Source: Bradyrhizobium cytisi (GTDB taxonomy: Bacteria > Pseudomonadota > Alphaproteobacteria > Rhizobiales > Xanthobacteraceae). From it: 64,000 bases of DNA. Positions 33,083 through 42,212 of this stretch are shown piece by piece. The stretch's first letter is position 1. Each line of letters opens with the position of its first letter. The notes under the pieces are model-generated. The model saw only the letters and a program-made list of their open reading frames with translations, was not told the DNA's origin and ran no database searches. The DNA is taken from assembly GCF_008123515.1 (NCBI RefSeq), contig NZ_VSSR01000045.1, positions 61,439 through 125,438 of the forward strand, given 5' to 3'. The position numbers and the translations under genes were made by a program.

Positions 33083-34696
33083 TCATTGCTCTACCGCGCC
33101 GAACAATTGCCGCGAGGTGGCAAGATCGACCCGGCGCGTGACGCCGATGGCCTGCAGGAACGCCTCGTCATGGCTGACGACGAGCAGCGCGCCGTCATAG
33201 GCCCTCAAGCCGGCTTCGACGGCTTCGATTGACTCGAGGTCCAGATGATTGGTCGGCTCGTCCAGGATCAGCAGTGACGGCGGCCTCGATCCGCCCAGCA
33301 CGCAGGCGAGCCCCGCGCGAAACAGCTGGCCGCCGCTCAGGCTGCCGACGATCTGCAGGGCGGCATCGGCGCGAAACATGAAGCGCGCCAGCGCGGCATG
33401 GCACTCATTCGCGCCGGCCCTTGGATTGAGGCGCCCGAAATTGTCGAGGATCGAGATCGCGGGATCGAGCAGGCTGACCTTCTGGTCGAACAGCGCAAAG
33501 TCAGGCCTGACCCGCACGGTGCCCGAGACGGGGCGCATCTCGCCAGCAATGAGCTTCAACAGCGTCGTCTTGCCGGAGCCGTTCGGCCCGACAATCGCGA
33601 CACGCTCCGGCCCAACAATGGTGAGCGATAGATTACGCAAGACCGGTCGCTCCGGCTGATAGCCAGCACTGACGCGATCGAGCCAGACCACCTCCCTCCC
33701 CGCCGGCAGCTGCGTCGAGGGCAGCTTTACGGACAGCGGCTGAAGGACCTCGATGCGCCGGCGCGCGGTGCCGACTGCATCGAGCGCTTCCGCGCGCCGC
33801 CGCTCAGTGATCTGCGCAGTCTTGCCGCCGCTGTCCTCGCTGCGATCCCGACGTGCACCGGCGAGAATACGCGGCATGTCGGCCTTGGCGCGCTTCCTCT
33901 TGCCACCGCTGTCCTTGCGCGCTTTCCGCTCGGACGCCTCCTGCGCCTTGCCGTCGATCTCGGACAGGTGCTTCTCGGCATGCGCGAGGTCGTGCCGGAC
34001 GGCGGCGAGCTCGACGGACTTCTGCGCGCGATAGCTGCTCCAATTGCCACCATATCTCGTGGCGCCAAGCGAGGTCAGCTCGACGATAGCGTCCATCGTC
34101 TCGAGCAGGGCGCGGTCATGGCTGACGACGATCGCGCCGCCGCGCCAGGCGGCCAGGAGATCAATCACGGCACGGCGCCCGTCCCGATCGAGATTGTTGG
34201 TGGGCTCGTCCAGTAGCAGGAAGTCCGGCTCGGCAAAGAGCAGCGCGGCAAGACGAACGCGCGTAACCTGCCCGCCCGACAAGCGGTCCAATTCCGTGTC
34301 GGGGTCGATATCGAAGCCAACGCGGGCCAAGGCCGATGCAAGCCGCGTCTCGATAGTCCAGTCGACATCGGCGACCTCCTCGGCCGAGGCTTCGCCACGC
34401 TCGGCCCGACGCAGCAGGTCCAGCGCATCGCGCACGCCGAAGAGGTCGACGACCACAGCACCCGCGCGGAGCTGGGCGTCCTGGCGCAGCAGCCCAACGG
34501 TGCCGTTGGCGATCACACGCCCCGACTGCGGAACGTGCTCGCCCGTGATCGCGGCGAGCAGAGTCGTCTTGCCGACGCCATTGCGGCCGACGAGCCCGGC
34601 TCGCTCAGTGCCGAAGGTCAGATCGATGTTGGAGAGAAGCGAGCGGCCGTCAGGCGTGGCCAGCGACAGGCGCGACAGGATGATTGAAGCAGGCAT
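33083..34696 (-). CDS. ABC-F family ATPase
   Basis: This is a 537-residue soluble protein with two ABC nucleotide-binding domains and no membrane segment. Walker A GRNGVGKTTLL is near residue 37 and GPNGSGKTTLL near 368. The signature motifs are LSGGQVTRV and LSGGQLFRA, and the Walker B motifs are LLLDEPTNNLD and LILDEPTNHLD. Between them is a charged linker (KARKDSGGKRKRAKADMPRIL). ABC-F proteins act on ribosomes (translation factors or antibiotic protection); no resistance claim can be made here. The ATG at 34696 is chosen over 34714 as the first strand begins there. Confidence 0.9.
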   Translation of the reverse strand: MPASIILSRLSLATPDGRSLLSNIDLTFGTERAGLVGRNGVGKTTLLAAITGEHVPQSGRVIANGTVGLLRQDAQLRAGAVVVDLFGVRDALDLLRRAERGEASAEEVADVDWTIETRLASALARVGFDIDPDTELDRLSGGQVTRVRLAALLFAEPDFLLLDEPTNNLDRDGRRAVIDLLAAWRGGAIVVSHDRALLETMDAIVELTSLGATRYGGNWSSYRAQKSVELAAVRHDLAHAEKHLSEIDGKAQEASERKARKDSGGKRKRAKADMPRILAGARRDRSEDSGGKTAQITERRRAEALDAVGTARRRIEVLQPLSVKLPSTQLPAGREVVWLDRVSAGYQPERPVLRNLSLTIVGPERVAIVGPNGSGKTTLLKLIAGEMRPVSGTVRVRPDFALFDQKVSLLDPAISILDNFGRLNPRAGANECHAALARFMFRADAALQIVGSLSGGQLFRAGLACVLGGSRPPSLLILDEPTNHLDLESIEAVEAGLRAYDGALLVVSHDEAFLQAIGVTRRVDLATSRQLFGAVEQ

Positions 34697-34827
34697 GGAA
34701 TTCCCCGTGAGCAAAGCGGATCGGCGTTGCGGTCGGGGTAAAATCCATGGCTGCGAATATCCTTGTTGGGTGCCCGCTGATAATCCCGCCGGGCGCCAAG
34801 ATCAAGCCTTGTCCTCGGCGAGACCCG

Positions 34828-36075
34828 CTAGGCGGCCAGCCTGTCGAACTGGACCTTGCCCGCCTTCATCACCAGCGGAATGCGCTCGCCCTGACCGAGC
34901 AGGCACGTCACGTCGCGCAACGGGTTGCCGTCGACCACCAGCAGATCCGCGAGAGCTTCGGGCACGATCCGGCCGAGCTTGCCTTCCATGCCGAGCACCT
35001 CGGCTCCGACCAATGTCGCGCTGGCGATGACCTCGCGTGCGCCCTGAATTTCGGCGCGGATGCGAAATTCGTCGCTCTGGAGGCGCTGCGACGGCCCAAG
35101 CAGATCGCTGCCATAGCCCATCTTCACCCCGGCCTTGCGATAGATCTCGAGCGAGCGCAGGCCGGCGTCGCGGACGTCGGCGATCTTGGCGACACTCTCC
35201 GGCGGCAGACCGTACTGCGCGCCCTCATTGGCAAGGGCTTCATAGGTCACCAGCGTCGGCACCACATAGGCGTCCTTCTCGGCCATCAGGCGCGCGGTCG
35301 GCTCGTCGACGAGATTGCCGTGCTCGATGGTGCGCACGCCGCAGCGGACCGCGCGCGCGATTGCCGCGGCGGTATAGGCATGGGCGAGCACATAAGTCTG
35401 CCGGCCCCGCGCCTCCTCGACGATGGCGCGGATCTCGTCCTCGGAGTAGCCGAAGGCGCCGACCGGATCGGTCGGAGAAGCAACGCCGCCGGACGCCATG
35501 ATCTTGATCTGGTCGGCACCCATCTGGAGCTCTTCGCGCACCGCCTTGCGCACGCCGTCGACACCGTCGGCAACACGCGCCAGCGCGCCGACGCGCACGC
35601 AGCAGGGACAGACCGCGTCGCTGGCGAGGTAGTCCGAACGCGCCCGCATGTCGCCGTGGCCGCCTGTCTGGCTCAGCGCTCGGCCGGACACGAACAGCCG
35701 CGGACCGTCGGTCAGGCCGGTCTCGATCGCCTGCTTCATCGCGTGGCCGGCGCCGCCGGCATCACGGACGGTCGTAAAGCCTCGCCGCAGCATGCCGCGC
35801 AACAGAAGCGTCGAGCGCAGCGTCACCAGCACGTTGGGAATGTGGACCTGCTGCGCCAGGTTGAGCTCGATCGCGATGGTGTGCACGTGAAGATCGATCA
35901 GGCCGGGCATCAGCGTCTTGCCCTTCAGATCGATGGTTCGATCGGCGGCGACCTTGATCGGCCGATCCGAGACCTCCCTGACCAGATCGTTCTCGACCAG
36001 CACGTCATGGCCGCTCAGCAACTCCGGCTGGAGGGGGTCGAGCAGGGCGGCGTTCTTGAAGAGGATGCTGGGCAT
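34828..36075 (-). CDS. Metal-dependent amidohydrolase (imidazolonepropionase/prolidase-like)
   Basis: This is a 415-residue amidohydrolase-superfamily enzyme. The metal motif HxH is in GLIDLHVHTIA near residue 62. The probable carboxylated Lys is in IKIMASGG and further His ligands in LAHAYT and TIEHGNL. The final Asp is in MGYGSDLLG. This pattern belongs to the Xaa-Pro dipeptidase/imidazolonepropionase-related group that splits amides, N-acyl amino acids or organophosphates. It is the last gene of an MFS-GAF-amidohydrolase operon (12 bp after the GAF gene), so its substrate is probably imported by the MFS protein. Confidence 0.88.
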   Translation of the reverse strand: MPSILFKNAALLDPLQPELLSGHDVLVENDLVREVSDRPIKVAADRTIDLKGKTLMPGLIDLHVHTIAIELNLAQQVHIPNVLVTLRSTLLLRGMLRRGFTTVRDAGGAGHAMKQAIETGLTDGPRLFVSGRALSQTGGHGDMRARSDYLASDAVCPCCVRVGALARVADGVDGVRKAVREELQMGADQIKIMASGGVASPTDPVGAFGYSEDEIRAIVEEARGRQTYVLAHAYTAAAIARAVRCGVRTIEHGNLVDEPTARLMAEKDAYVVPTLVTYEALANEGAQYGLPPESVAKIADVRDAGLRSLEIYRKAGVKMGYGSDLLGPSQRLQSDEFRIRAEIQGAREVIASATLVGAEVLGMEGKLGRIVPEALADLLVVDGNPLRDVTCLLGQGERIPLVMKAGKVQFDRLAA

Positions 36076-36087
36076 GGTGGTTTCCTG

Positions 36088-36588
36088 TCAGGGCGCCTGC
36101 GCAAGCAGTGCCGGCAATGTGAGCTGGGCAAACGGGAGACAGGCGGCGACGTCGTCCTCGTCATACCAGCCCGCCTCGTGCAGCAGATTGAGCGAGCCGA
36201 GCGTGCGTCCGCGCCAGCGCACGGGCATGTTGAGCACGCTGGCGCAGCCAAGCGAGGTGATCAGCTCGTGGTCGGAAAATACGTTGCGCAAATCGTCCTG
36301 CGTACGGCCGATATAGGCCTCGCCGCGGTCGAGCACGGCCTCGGTCCATGGACCCGGCGCCAGGCGCTTGCGTCCGCCCGCGGGATAGGGTCCGGGAAGA
36401 TTGGAATAGACCCGCGCCGCTTCGCCGCTGGCGTCGTCGTATGCCAGGATCGTGAACAGCTTGTGCCCGATCGCCGACTTCACGGCCCGGTCGAGCGCTG
36501 CGAACAACGCATTCGGCTGGTCCACGCTGCTCTGCGCTGCCGCGACGGCGCAGAGCCAGGGATCAGCCTTTGGCTTGATCCGCGTCAT
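36088..36588 (-). CDS. GAF domain protein
   Basis: This is a 166-residue protein that is essentially one GAF domain (LFTILAYDDASGEAARVYSN, then IGRTQDDLRNVFSDHELITS, LNMPVRWRGRTLGSLNLLHE). GAF domains bind small ligands. Here there is no attached kinase, cyclase or DNA-binding domain, so it may sense or bind the substrate or act as a small enzyme. Its ATG overlaps the TGA of the MFS gene by 4 bp and it lies 12 bp before the amidohydrolase. The overlap fixes the start at 36588, although the frame is open much further upstream as a shadow of the MFS gene. Confidence 0.85.
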   Translation of the reverse strand: MTRIKPKADPWLCAVAAAQSSVDQPNALFAALDRAVKSAIGHKLFTILAYDDASGEAARVYSNLPGPYPAGGRKRLAPGPWTEAVLDRGEAYIGRTQDDLRNVFSDHELITSLGCASVLNMPVRWRGRTLGSLNLLHEAGWYDEDDVAACLPFAQLTLPALLAQAP

Positions 36589-37943
36589 GCAACCTCGCCC
36601 GCCGCGATCTCTTCCAGCGACCGGCCGCGCGTCGGTACGCCCATCAGCACGACGGTGACCGCCCCCAGCAGCAGCACGGTGGTGGTAACGCCGAACACGC
36701 CGGCAAAGCCGAAATTGGGATAGAGGTAGCCGACCAGGATCGGCGAGACGATCGCACCGATGCGGCCGATCGCGGAAGCGAGCCCCGCGCCGGTGGTTCT
36801 GACCGCCGTCGGGAACACCTCGGCCGTGTAGGCATAGACGCCGGCATAGGTGCCGTTCATGAAGAACGACAGCAAGATTCCCGCGGCCATGATCTGCTGG
36901 TCGCTCTGCGCGAAGGCGAGGCCGAGTGCGCTGGCGCCGCCGAGCACCATGTACGTCGCGATCGTTGCCTGCCGCCCGATGCGCTCGTTGAAATACGCGG
37001 CGCTGAAATAGCCGGGAATCTGCGCGCAATAGATCGCGATCGAATAGGCGAAGCTCTTGGTGATGCTCATGCCGTTCTGGACCAAAAGACCTGGGATCCA
37101 GACGAAGAAGGAATAATAGCTGAAGGTGATCGCGAGCCACATGATCCAGGTCATGATGGTGATGCGCGCCTGGCGGGCCGCCAGAAGCGCTGCGAAATTG
37201 GCCAGCAGCGTTCCACCCGTACCGGTCGGTGTTGTGGCTTCGACGACCGGCGGCGGCAGGACAAGGCCTTCGCGCGCAAAGCGTGCCTCGATCCTGTCGA
37301 GGACGATTTCGGCTTCCTTCTCCCGTCCCCGGCTTTCGAGCCAGCGCGGCGATTCCGGCAAGGCCTTCCGCCACCACAGCAGCATGACGACCGGCACCGC
37401 CGTGATCACCAGTACGATGCGCCAGCCGTTATCATAGGCGGGCACGATGAAGTAACCGAGCAAGGCCGCGGCGACGAACCCAAAGGAGAAGAAGCCGGCC
37501 AGCGCGCCGGTAAAGCTGCCGCGGTAACGCCGCGCCACGAATTCGGCGAGATAGGGTGCAATGATCGCACTCTCCGCGCCGGTGCCCATGCCGGCGACAA
37601 CGCGGGCTGCGAAGAAGGACGGCCAGCTATCCACCATCGCGCTGGCGATGGACGCCGCACAGTAAAGCGCCAGCGCCGACATCATCACCGCGCGGCGACC
37701 GATCAAATCGCCGAGCGTGCCGGCGAGCAATGCCCCGAACAGAAAGCCGATATAGGTGCTGCTGCCGAGCACACCGATCTGGACGCTCGACAAATTCCAG
37801 GCCGTGCGCAGCACCGGCAGGATGAAGGCGAGCACCGCCGCATCCATCGCGTCGAACGTGTAGCCGAGCCCGCCCATCAGCAGGAGATGCGCGTGGAAGC
37901 GCGCGAACGGAAGGCGCTCGATGCGCGCCGATATCATCGACAT
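36585..37943 (-). CDS. MFS transporter (metabolite:proton symporter type)
   Basis: This is a 452-residue 12-helix major facilitator protein. Signature GDLIGRRAVM lies in loop 2-3 and ESPRWLESRGREKEAE after helix 6. A symmetric NERIGRQATI lies in loop 8-9, and ended by VPTRGRSLEEI. It is like the aromatic-acid/metabolite symporters (AAHS, SP-like hybrids). The start follows the divergent spacer to a LysR gene, which probably controls it. Together with the downstream GAF and amidohydrolase genes it forms an import-and-hydrolysis operon. Confidence 0.9.
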   Translation of the reverse strand: MSMISARIERLPFARFHAHLLLMGGLGYTFDAMDAAVLAFILPVLRTAWNLSSVQIGVLGSSTYIGFLFGALLAGTLGDLIGRRAVMMSALALYCAASIASAMVDSWPSFFAARVVAGMGTGAESAIIAPYLAEFVARRYRGSFTGALAGFFSFGFVAAALLGYFIVPAYDNGWRIVLVITAVPVVMLLWWRKALPESPRWLESRGREKEAEIVLDRIEARFAREGLVLPPPVVEATTPTGTGGTLLANFAALLAARQARITIMTWIMWLAITFSYYSFFVWIPGLLVQNGMSITKSFAYSIAIYCAQIPGYFSAAYFNERIGRQATIATYMVLGGASALGLAFAQSDQQIMAAGILLSFFMNGTYAGVYAYTAEVFPTAVRTTGAGLASAIGRIGAIVSPILVGYLYPNFGFAGVFGVTTTVLLLGAVTVVLMGVPTRGRSLEEIAAGEVA

Positions 37944-38049
37944 GAAAGTCCCCCTCGATCTGACGGCCCCGGCGCGCCGCGTGTCGTTCGGGAGGGAACC
38001 ATAGACAAGGTGACATTATCGTCATAATTTATAATCATGATCTAACATA

Positions 38050-38061
38050 TCACCATGGTGA
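38050..38061. promoter_or_regulatory. Perfect palindrome in the MFS-lysR divergent region
   Basis: TCACCATGGTGA is a 12-bp perfect palindrome 10 bp before the LysR start. Another inverted repeat ATTAT-CGTC-ATAAT lies just upstream (about 38015-38028) in an AT-rich stretch. They are candidate LysR or RNA polymerase contact sites. Confidence 0.4.
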
Positions 38062-38071
38062 ATATCCGCCC

Positions 38072-38989
38072 GTGTCGTTCCGCGCGCTCGACCTCAACCT
38101 CCTGAAAGTGTTCGAGGCCCTGATGACCGAGGGCAGCGTCACGCGCGCCGCCAACGCGCTGACGATGACGCAGCCGGCCGTCAGCAACGCGCTCGCGCGT
38201 CTGCGCGACGCGCTCGGCGATCCTCTGTTCGTGCGGTCAGGCACCGGGATCAGTCCTACCCAGCGCGCCGTGGCGCTGTGGGAGCCGATCGGCGAGGCGC
38301 TCGAAAGCATGCGCGGCGCGCTCGACGAGCGGGTGTTCGATCCCGGCCGCGCGCAGATCGAGTTCAGCCTGTCGATGTCGGATTACGTGGCCTCGCTGGT
38401 CATGCCGAAGCTCGTGAACCATCTTGGCGAGATCGCGCCGAAGGCACGCGTCCATACCGTTCCCAACACCGTCATCGAGATCGCCGACCAGCTCGAGGAC
38501 AACCGGGTGGACTGCGTGTTGAGCGTCTATGTCAACGAGGCGCAGCAGCCGGCCGCCATTCGCTCACGCTCACTTTGGACCGTCGACTATGCCTGCTTCA
38601 TGCGGCGCGATCATCCGCTCGCCGCCGGAAAACGGCTGAGCACGCGCGCCTTCCTCAACGCGGGGCACGTCGATGTGAGCCTCGCCGGAAAGACGCTGCC
38701 GTCCTACGACCTCTTTCTCGCCTCGCGCGGGCTGTCGCGCAATCTGGTCGCGACCGTCAATCATTACAGCGCCGCCTACGAGATCGTGCGGCAGTCAGAT
38801 CTCGTTGCGGTGCTGCCGCGCGATCTCCGCTCGCAGTCGCGCCACGCGCCGTTCCTGCATGCGATGCCGCTTCCGCTCCAGGCGCCGCCGCGCATCGTCA
38901 GTCTGTTCTGGCACCAGCGTAACGATACTGTCCCCGCGCAGCGCTGGCTGCGCGAGACTCTGGTCGGGATGTTTGCCCAATCTGACTGA
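38072..38989 (+). CDS. LysR family transcriptional regulator (NodD/SyrM-like subgroup)
   Basis: This is a 305-residue LysR regulator. Its winged helix-turn-helix spans residues 6-63 (LNLLKVFEALMTEGSVTRAA, MTQPAVSNALARLRD, PLFVRSG), and a periplasmic-binding-like effector domain follows. The GTG at 38072 is the start; the nearby ATG at 38055 is out of frame. It is divergent from the MFS-GAF-amidohydrolase operon, its most likely target. The effector is unknown. The start FRALDLNLLKVFEALM is common to the subgroup that includes NodD and PcpR-like proteins, but there is no nodulation gene here. Confidence 0.92.
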   Translation: MSFRALDLNLLKVFEALMTEGSVTRAANALTMTQPAVSNALARLRDALGDPLFVRSGTGISPTQRAVALWEPIGEALESMRGALDERVFDPGRAQIEFSLSMSDYVASLVMPKLVNHLGEIAPKARVHTVPNTVIEIADQLEDNRVDCVLSVYVNEAQQPAAIRSRSLWTVDYACFMRRDHPLAAGKRLSTRAFLNAGHVDVSLAGKTLPSYDLFLASRGLSRNLVATVNHYSAAYEIVRQSDLVAVLPRDLRSQSRHAPFLHAMPLPLQAPPRIVSLFWHQRNDTVPAQRWLRETLVGMFAQSD

Positions 38990-38994
38990 CCGGA

Positions 38995-39342
38995 TCAGCC
39001 CTTGAGGGCGGTGACCACCACCTCGATCAGCGCGCCACCGCCGAGATCGGCGACACCGACGGTGGCGCGGGCCGGCAGATTGTCGCCGAAGAACCCGGTC
39101 CAGGCCGCATCCATCTCCTTTTTCCTGGAGAGATCCGTGACGAAGATCGAGGCGCTGACGATTCGGGTCTGGTCGGTGCCGGCCTCCTTCAGATAGCCGG
39201 CGATCTTGCCGAGGATGTTGCGGGTCTGGTCGCCCATCGAGACCGAGGTGTCGTCGGCAATGGTGCCGCCGACGAAGACGAAGCCGTTGGCTTCGACGGC
39301 GCGGTGCATGATGGGCGTGCGGATGCTGCGAGTGATGCTCAT
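38995..39342 (-). CDS. RidA family enamine/imine deaminase
   Basis: This is a 115-residue RidA (YjgF/YER057c/UK114) family protein. It shows NILGKIAGYLKEAGTDQTRIV, ASIFVTDLSRKKEMDAAW and the conserved end PARATVGVADLGGGALIEVVV, in which the Arg binds the substrate carboxylate. The family hydrolyses reactive imines and enamines formed by amino-acid oxidases and PLP enzymes. It is the last gene of an operon of flavin dehydrogenases, which produce exactly such imines, so a clean-up role fits well. The start at 39342 is chosen for the family N-terminus. Confidence 0.9.
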   Translation of the reverse strand: MSITRSIRTPIMHRAVEANGFVFVGGTIADDTSVSMGDQTRNILGKIAGYLKEAGTDQTRIVSASIFVTDLSRKKEMDAAWTGFFGDNLPARATVGVADLGGGALIEVVVTALKG

Positions 39343-39355
39343 GATGGTCCTCTTC

Positions 39356-40477
39356 TTAGAGCGCGGAAGGATGGAAGCGGTCGATGCCGAGATCGCCGAT
39401 TCGGGTCTGGGTGCCACCATTGACGATCAGCTCCGCCATCACGGCGCCGGCGCCGGGGCCGAGCTGGAAACCGTGCAGCGAGAAGCCGAATTGGTGATAG
39501 AGGCCCTTATGGCGGCTGCTCGGCCCGAGCACGGGAATGTCGTCCTTCATCTTCGCCTCGATGCCGGCCCAGGCGCGGACGATCGTGGCGCTGCGCATCA
39601 CCGGGAACAGCTCGAACACGGTGCGCGCGCTGGTCGCGAGGCTCTTCCAGTCCAGCACCGTCTCGTTGCGGTCCTGATAGGGCGTGGCCAGATGGCCGCC
39701 ACCGATCAGCACGGTGCCGTTGGAGAATTGCTTGAAGGAGAGCTTTCGCCCGCGCAGGATCACGACGGGGTCGATGAAATGCGGCACGCGCGAGGTGATC
39801 ATCAGCATCGGCGCCACGGTCTCGACCGGCACCGGCTCGCCAAGCGCAGCCGCGATCTTGCCGGCCCAGGCGCCGGCGGCGTTGACGAGCACCGGCGCGG
39901 CAAAGGCTTCGGTGCCGATATCGACATGCCAGAGACCGTCGCTGTAGCGGATATTGCTGGCTGCTACGCCCTCGCGCGCGATCGCGCCGAGCCGCTCGGC
40001 CTTGCGCCGGAACGCCGTCGTCGTCTGCGCCGGATTGGCCGCGCCGTCACGGCGCGAAACCACGCCGCCGGGGCAGGTTTCGGCGACCGCCGGCACCAAC
40101 CGCCGCAGCTCGGTCGCGTCGATCAGTTCCTCATGGGTAAAGCCGAGCGCGTTGAGCTCGGCGACGCGCGCGCGACAGACCGCGAGCTCCTCCTCGTTCT
40201 CGGCGACAAGCACCTGGCCGTGACTCTCAAAGCTGCAATCGTCGTCGAGAAGATCCTTGATCTGCTCCCAGATCCCCATCGAGCGGATCGAGAGCGGGAT
40301 CTCGGGGATATGCCGCGCGAGCTGGCGGACGCCGCCCGCATTGACGCCGGAGGCGTGGCGGCCGGCATAGTCCTTCTCGATCAGCACCGGCTTCAGGCCA
40401 GCAAGGCATAGATGTAGCGCGGTCGAGCATCCGTGGATGCCGCCGCCGACGACGATCGCATCCACGTTTTGGGTCAT
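39356..40477 (-). CDS. FAD-dependent amine/D-amino-acid dehydrogenase, beta-type subunit
   Basis: This is a 373-residue DAO-family flavoprotein. The N-terminal FAD motif is IVVGGGIHGCSTALHL, and VNAAGAWAGKIAAALG and a C-terminal YHQFGFSLHGFQLGPGAG place it with glycine/sarcosine/D-amino-acid oxidases. With the [2Fe-2S] alpha-type subunit (40474-41892, overlapping start ATGA) and the small ferredoxin-like subunit (41889-42185) it makes a three-part dehydrogenase like the opine oxidases and D-hydroxyproline dehydrogenase. The substrate is presumably brought in by the ABC importer of the same operon. Confidence 0.88.
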   Translation of the reverse strand: MTQNVDAIVVGGGIHGCSTALHLCLAGLKPVLIEKDYAGRHASGVNAGGVRQLARHIPEIPLSIRSMGIWEQIKDLLDDDCSFESHGQVLVAENEEELAVCRARVAELNALGFTHEELIDATELRRLVPAVAETCPGGVVSRRDGAANPAQTTTAFRRKAERLGAIAREGVAASNIRYSDGLWHVDIGTEAFAAPVLVNAAGAWAGKIAAALGEPVPVETVAPMLMITSRVPHFIDPVVILRGRKLSFKQFSNGTVLIGGGHLATPYQDRNETVLDWKSLATSARTVFELFPVMRSATIVRAWAGIEAKMKDDIPVLGPSSRHKGLYHQFGFSLHGFQLGPGAGAVMAELIVNGGTQTRIGDLGIDRFHPSAL

Positions 40478-41892
40478 CCGCGCACCACCGCCTTGACGTC
40501 GTCCTCGCTCTTCGGAACGGCGGCGAGTTCGGCCAGCGTGATTGGCTTCACTGGTGCGCGCAGCCGGTAATAGCCGATCTCCTGCGGGCTCTTGCTACGT
40601 GCCTGCGCCATCAGCTCGGTGACGGTGAGGCCGCAGAGCCGGCCCTGGCACGGGCCCATGCCGGTGCGGCGATAGGCCTTGAGCTGGTTCGGCCCGGTCG
40701 CGCCGATCGCAACGGAATCGAGAACGTCCTTTGCGGTGACCTCTTCGCATCGGCAGACGATGGTGTCACCCGAGGGAATGCGGAACTGCAGCGACGGGCG
40801 GAACAGCGTGTCGAGGAAGACGCGGCCGCGCTCGGCCCTGGCGAGATCGGCGCGGAGCATGGCCATCGCGGGAAGCTTCGCAGCAGCGGCGGGTGTCAGT
40901 GCTTCCACCGCCGCGCGCGCCGCGATGCGACCGCGCACCACGGCAGCATTCGCGCCGCCGATGCCGGCGCCGTCACCGGCGATCGCGATGCCGGCGACCG
41001 ACGAATTGCCGCTGGCGTCGAGCACTGGCGACCAGCACAGCTGCAGATCATCCCAGCGATGCTTAACGTCTGCGGACATCGCAAGGTTGACGTTGGGCAC
41101 GACGCCCTGATGCAACAGCAGGAGATCCACAGGGATGGTCTCGCGCTTGCCACCGGCGACATAGTTGACGCTCGCGAGCTGGCCGTCACCGGCGCCGGCA
41201 AGCTCAGTGACGCCGGAGACGACCTGCACTTTCGCTTTCACCTCGCGCATCATCGACAAGCCCTTGGTGAAATAGGACGAGGTCAGAAAGGCGAAGGCGT
41301 GCGGCAGCGCGGCGAAATAATTGCGGCGCCCGGTCGTGTCGAGGATGCGGTCGATGCGGCCGCCGAGGCGCAAGATCTGCGCCGCGAGCAGCCAGAGCAG
41401 CGGCCCCTGCCCCGCGATCACGGTGCGGCCATCCGGGACCAGCGCCGACGATTTCAGCATGGTCTGCGCGGCGCCTGCCGTCATCACGCCCGGCAATGTC
41501 CAGCCGGGAATCGGAAACGGCCGCTCCAGCGCGCCGGTCGCGAGGATGACGCGCCTCGCCTTGACGAAGGCCGAGGCGCCGCCGATGGAGACGGCGACGT
41601 CGAGATTGCGGTCGAGGCTCCAGACCGTGGCACGGTGAATGACCTCGGCGCTGCTCGCGCGGAGCGACTGCACGAGATCGGCACCGACCCAATAGTCGGC
41701 ACCAAGCTGGCTGCGCTCGGTCACCGGCGTCGAGGAGATGGCACGAAACACCTGGCCGCCGGGACCGATGTTCTCGTCGAGCAGCAGCGTCGACAGGCCC
41801 GCTTCGGCGGATGTCGCGGCGGCCGCGAGGCCCGCTGGCCCGGCGCCGATCACCACGACGTCATAATCTTCGCGCTTGGGAGCCACAGTCAT
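40474..41892 (-). CDS. NAD(P)/FAD-dependent oxidoreductase with BFD-type [2Fe-2S] domain, alpha subunit
   Basis: This is a 472-residue subunit. FAD-binding VVIGAGPAGLAAAATSAEAG is at about residue 11, a second dinucleotide site VIAGQGPLLWLLAAQI near 160, and GDGAGIGGANAAVVRG near 325. The C-terminal domain carries the cysteine set CRC and CQGRLC, which is the bacterioferredoxin-ferredoxin-like cluster of HcnB, OoxA and hydroxyproline dehydrogenase alpha chains. The start overlaps the stop of the small [2Fe-2S] gene (ATGA), and its own stop overlaps the next start, so all three subunits are made together. It should pass electrons between the substrate flavin and the respiratory chain. Confidence 0.9.
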   Translation of the reverse strand: MTVAPKREDYDVVVIGAGPAGLAAAATSAEAGLSTLLLDENIGPGGQVFRAISSTPVTERSQLGADYWVGADLVQSLRASSAEVIHRATVWSLDRNLDVAVSIGGASAFVKARRVILATGALERPFPIPGWTLPGVMTAGAAQTMLKSSALVPDGRTVIAGQGPLLWLLAAQILRLGGRIDRILDTTGRRNYFAALPHAFAFLTSSYFTKGLSMMREVKAKVQVVSGVTELAGAGDGQLASVNYVAGGKRETIPVDLLLLHQGVVPNVNLAMSADVKHRWDDLQLCWSPVLDASGNSSVAGIAIAGDGAGIGGANAAVVRGRIAARAAVEALTPAAAAKLPAMAMLRADLARAERGRVFLDTLFRPSLQFRIPSGDTIVCRCEEVTAKDVLDSVAIGATGPNQLKAYRRTGMGPCQGRLCGLTVTELMAQARSKSPQEIGYYRLRAPVKPITLAELAAVPKSEDDVKAVVRG

Positions 41893-42185
41893 CTTCCGAT
41901 CTCCCGCTTGCCCTTCTGGATTTCGATCTGCATGCCCTCGGCGACGGGCACGAGGCAGCCCTGGCGATTTCCGACGCCGTCGATGGTGACGAGGCAGTCG
42001 AAGCACACGCCCATCATGCAATAGGGCAGACGCGGCGCGCCGCTCACCGCCGTGGAACGTCGCGCGTCCTGGCCGGATGCCAGCAGCGCGGCGGAGACGG
42101 TGTCGCCCTGGCGTGCAGCGACGGCAACGCCGTCGACGAAGATCTGCACTTGTGGGCGCTTGTCCTGTTCGGATCGTCTAAACAT
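41889..42185 (-). CDS. Small (2Fe-2S)-binding subunit (HcnA/SoxA-like)
   Basis: This is a 98-residue ferredoxin-fold subunit. Residues 14-30 form the first strands (VQIFVDGVAVAARQGDTVSA) and the cluster cysteines follow in PYCMMGVCFDCLV and a later GCLVP. It matches the gamma/HcnA-type subunit of hydrogen-cyanide synthase, opine oxidase and hydroxyproline dehydrogenase complexes. The gene overlaps the alpha-subunit gene by 4 bp and follows the flavoprotein at 42213-43349 by 27 bp. Confidence 0.9.
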   Translation of the reverse strand: MFRRSEQDKRPQVQIFVDGVAVAARQGDTVSAALLASGQDARRSTAVSGAPRLPYCMMGVCFDCLVTIDGVGNRQGCLVPVAEGMQIEIQKGKREIGR

Positions 42186-42212
42186 GGGATGCCTCTTGGC
42201 TCCTTGATATCT

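Noticed and set aside
34747..36723. A 658-codon plus-strand frame
   Set aside because: It lies antisense to the amidohydrolase and GAF genes, has no domain and the amino-acid composition of a high-GC shadow.
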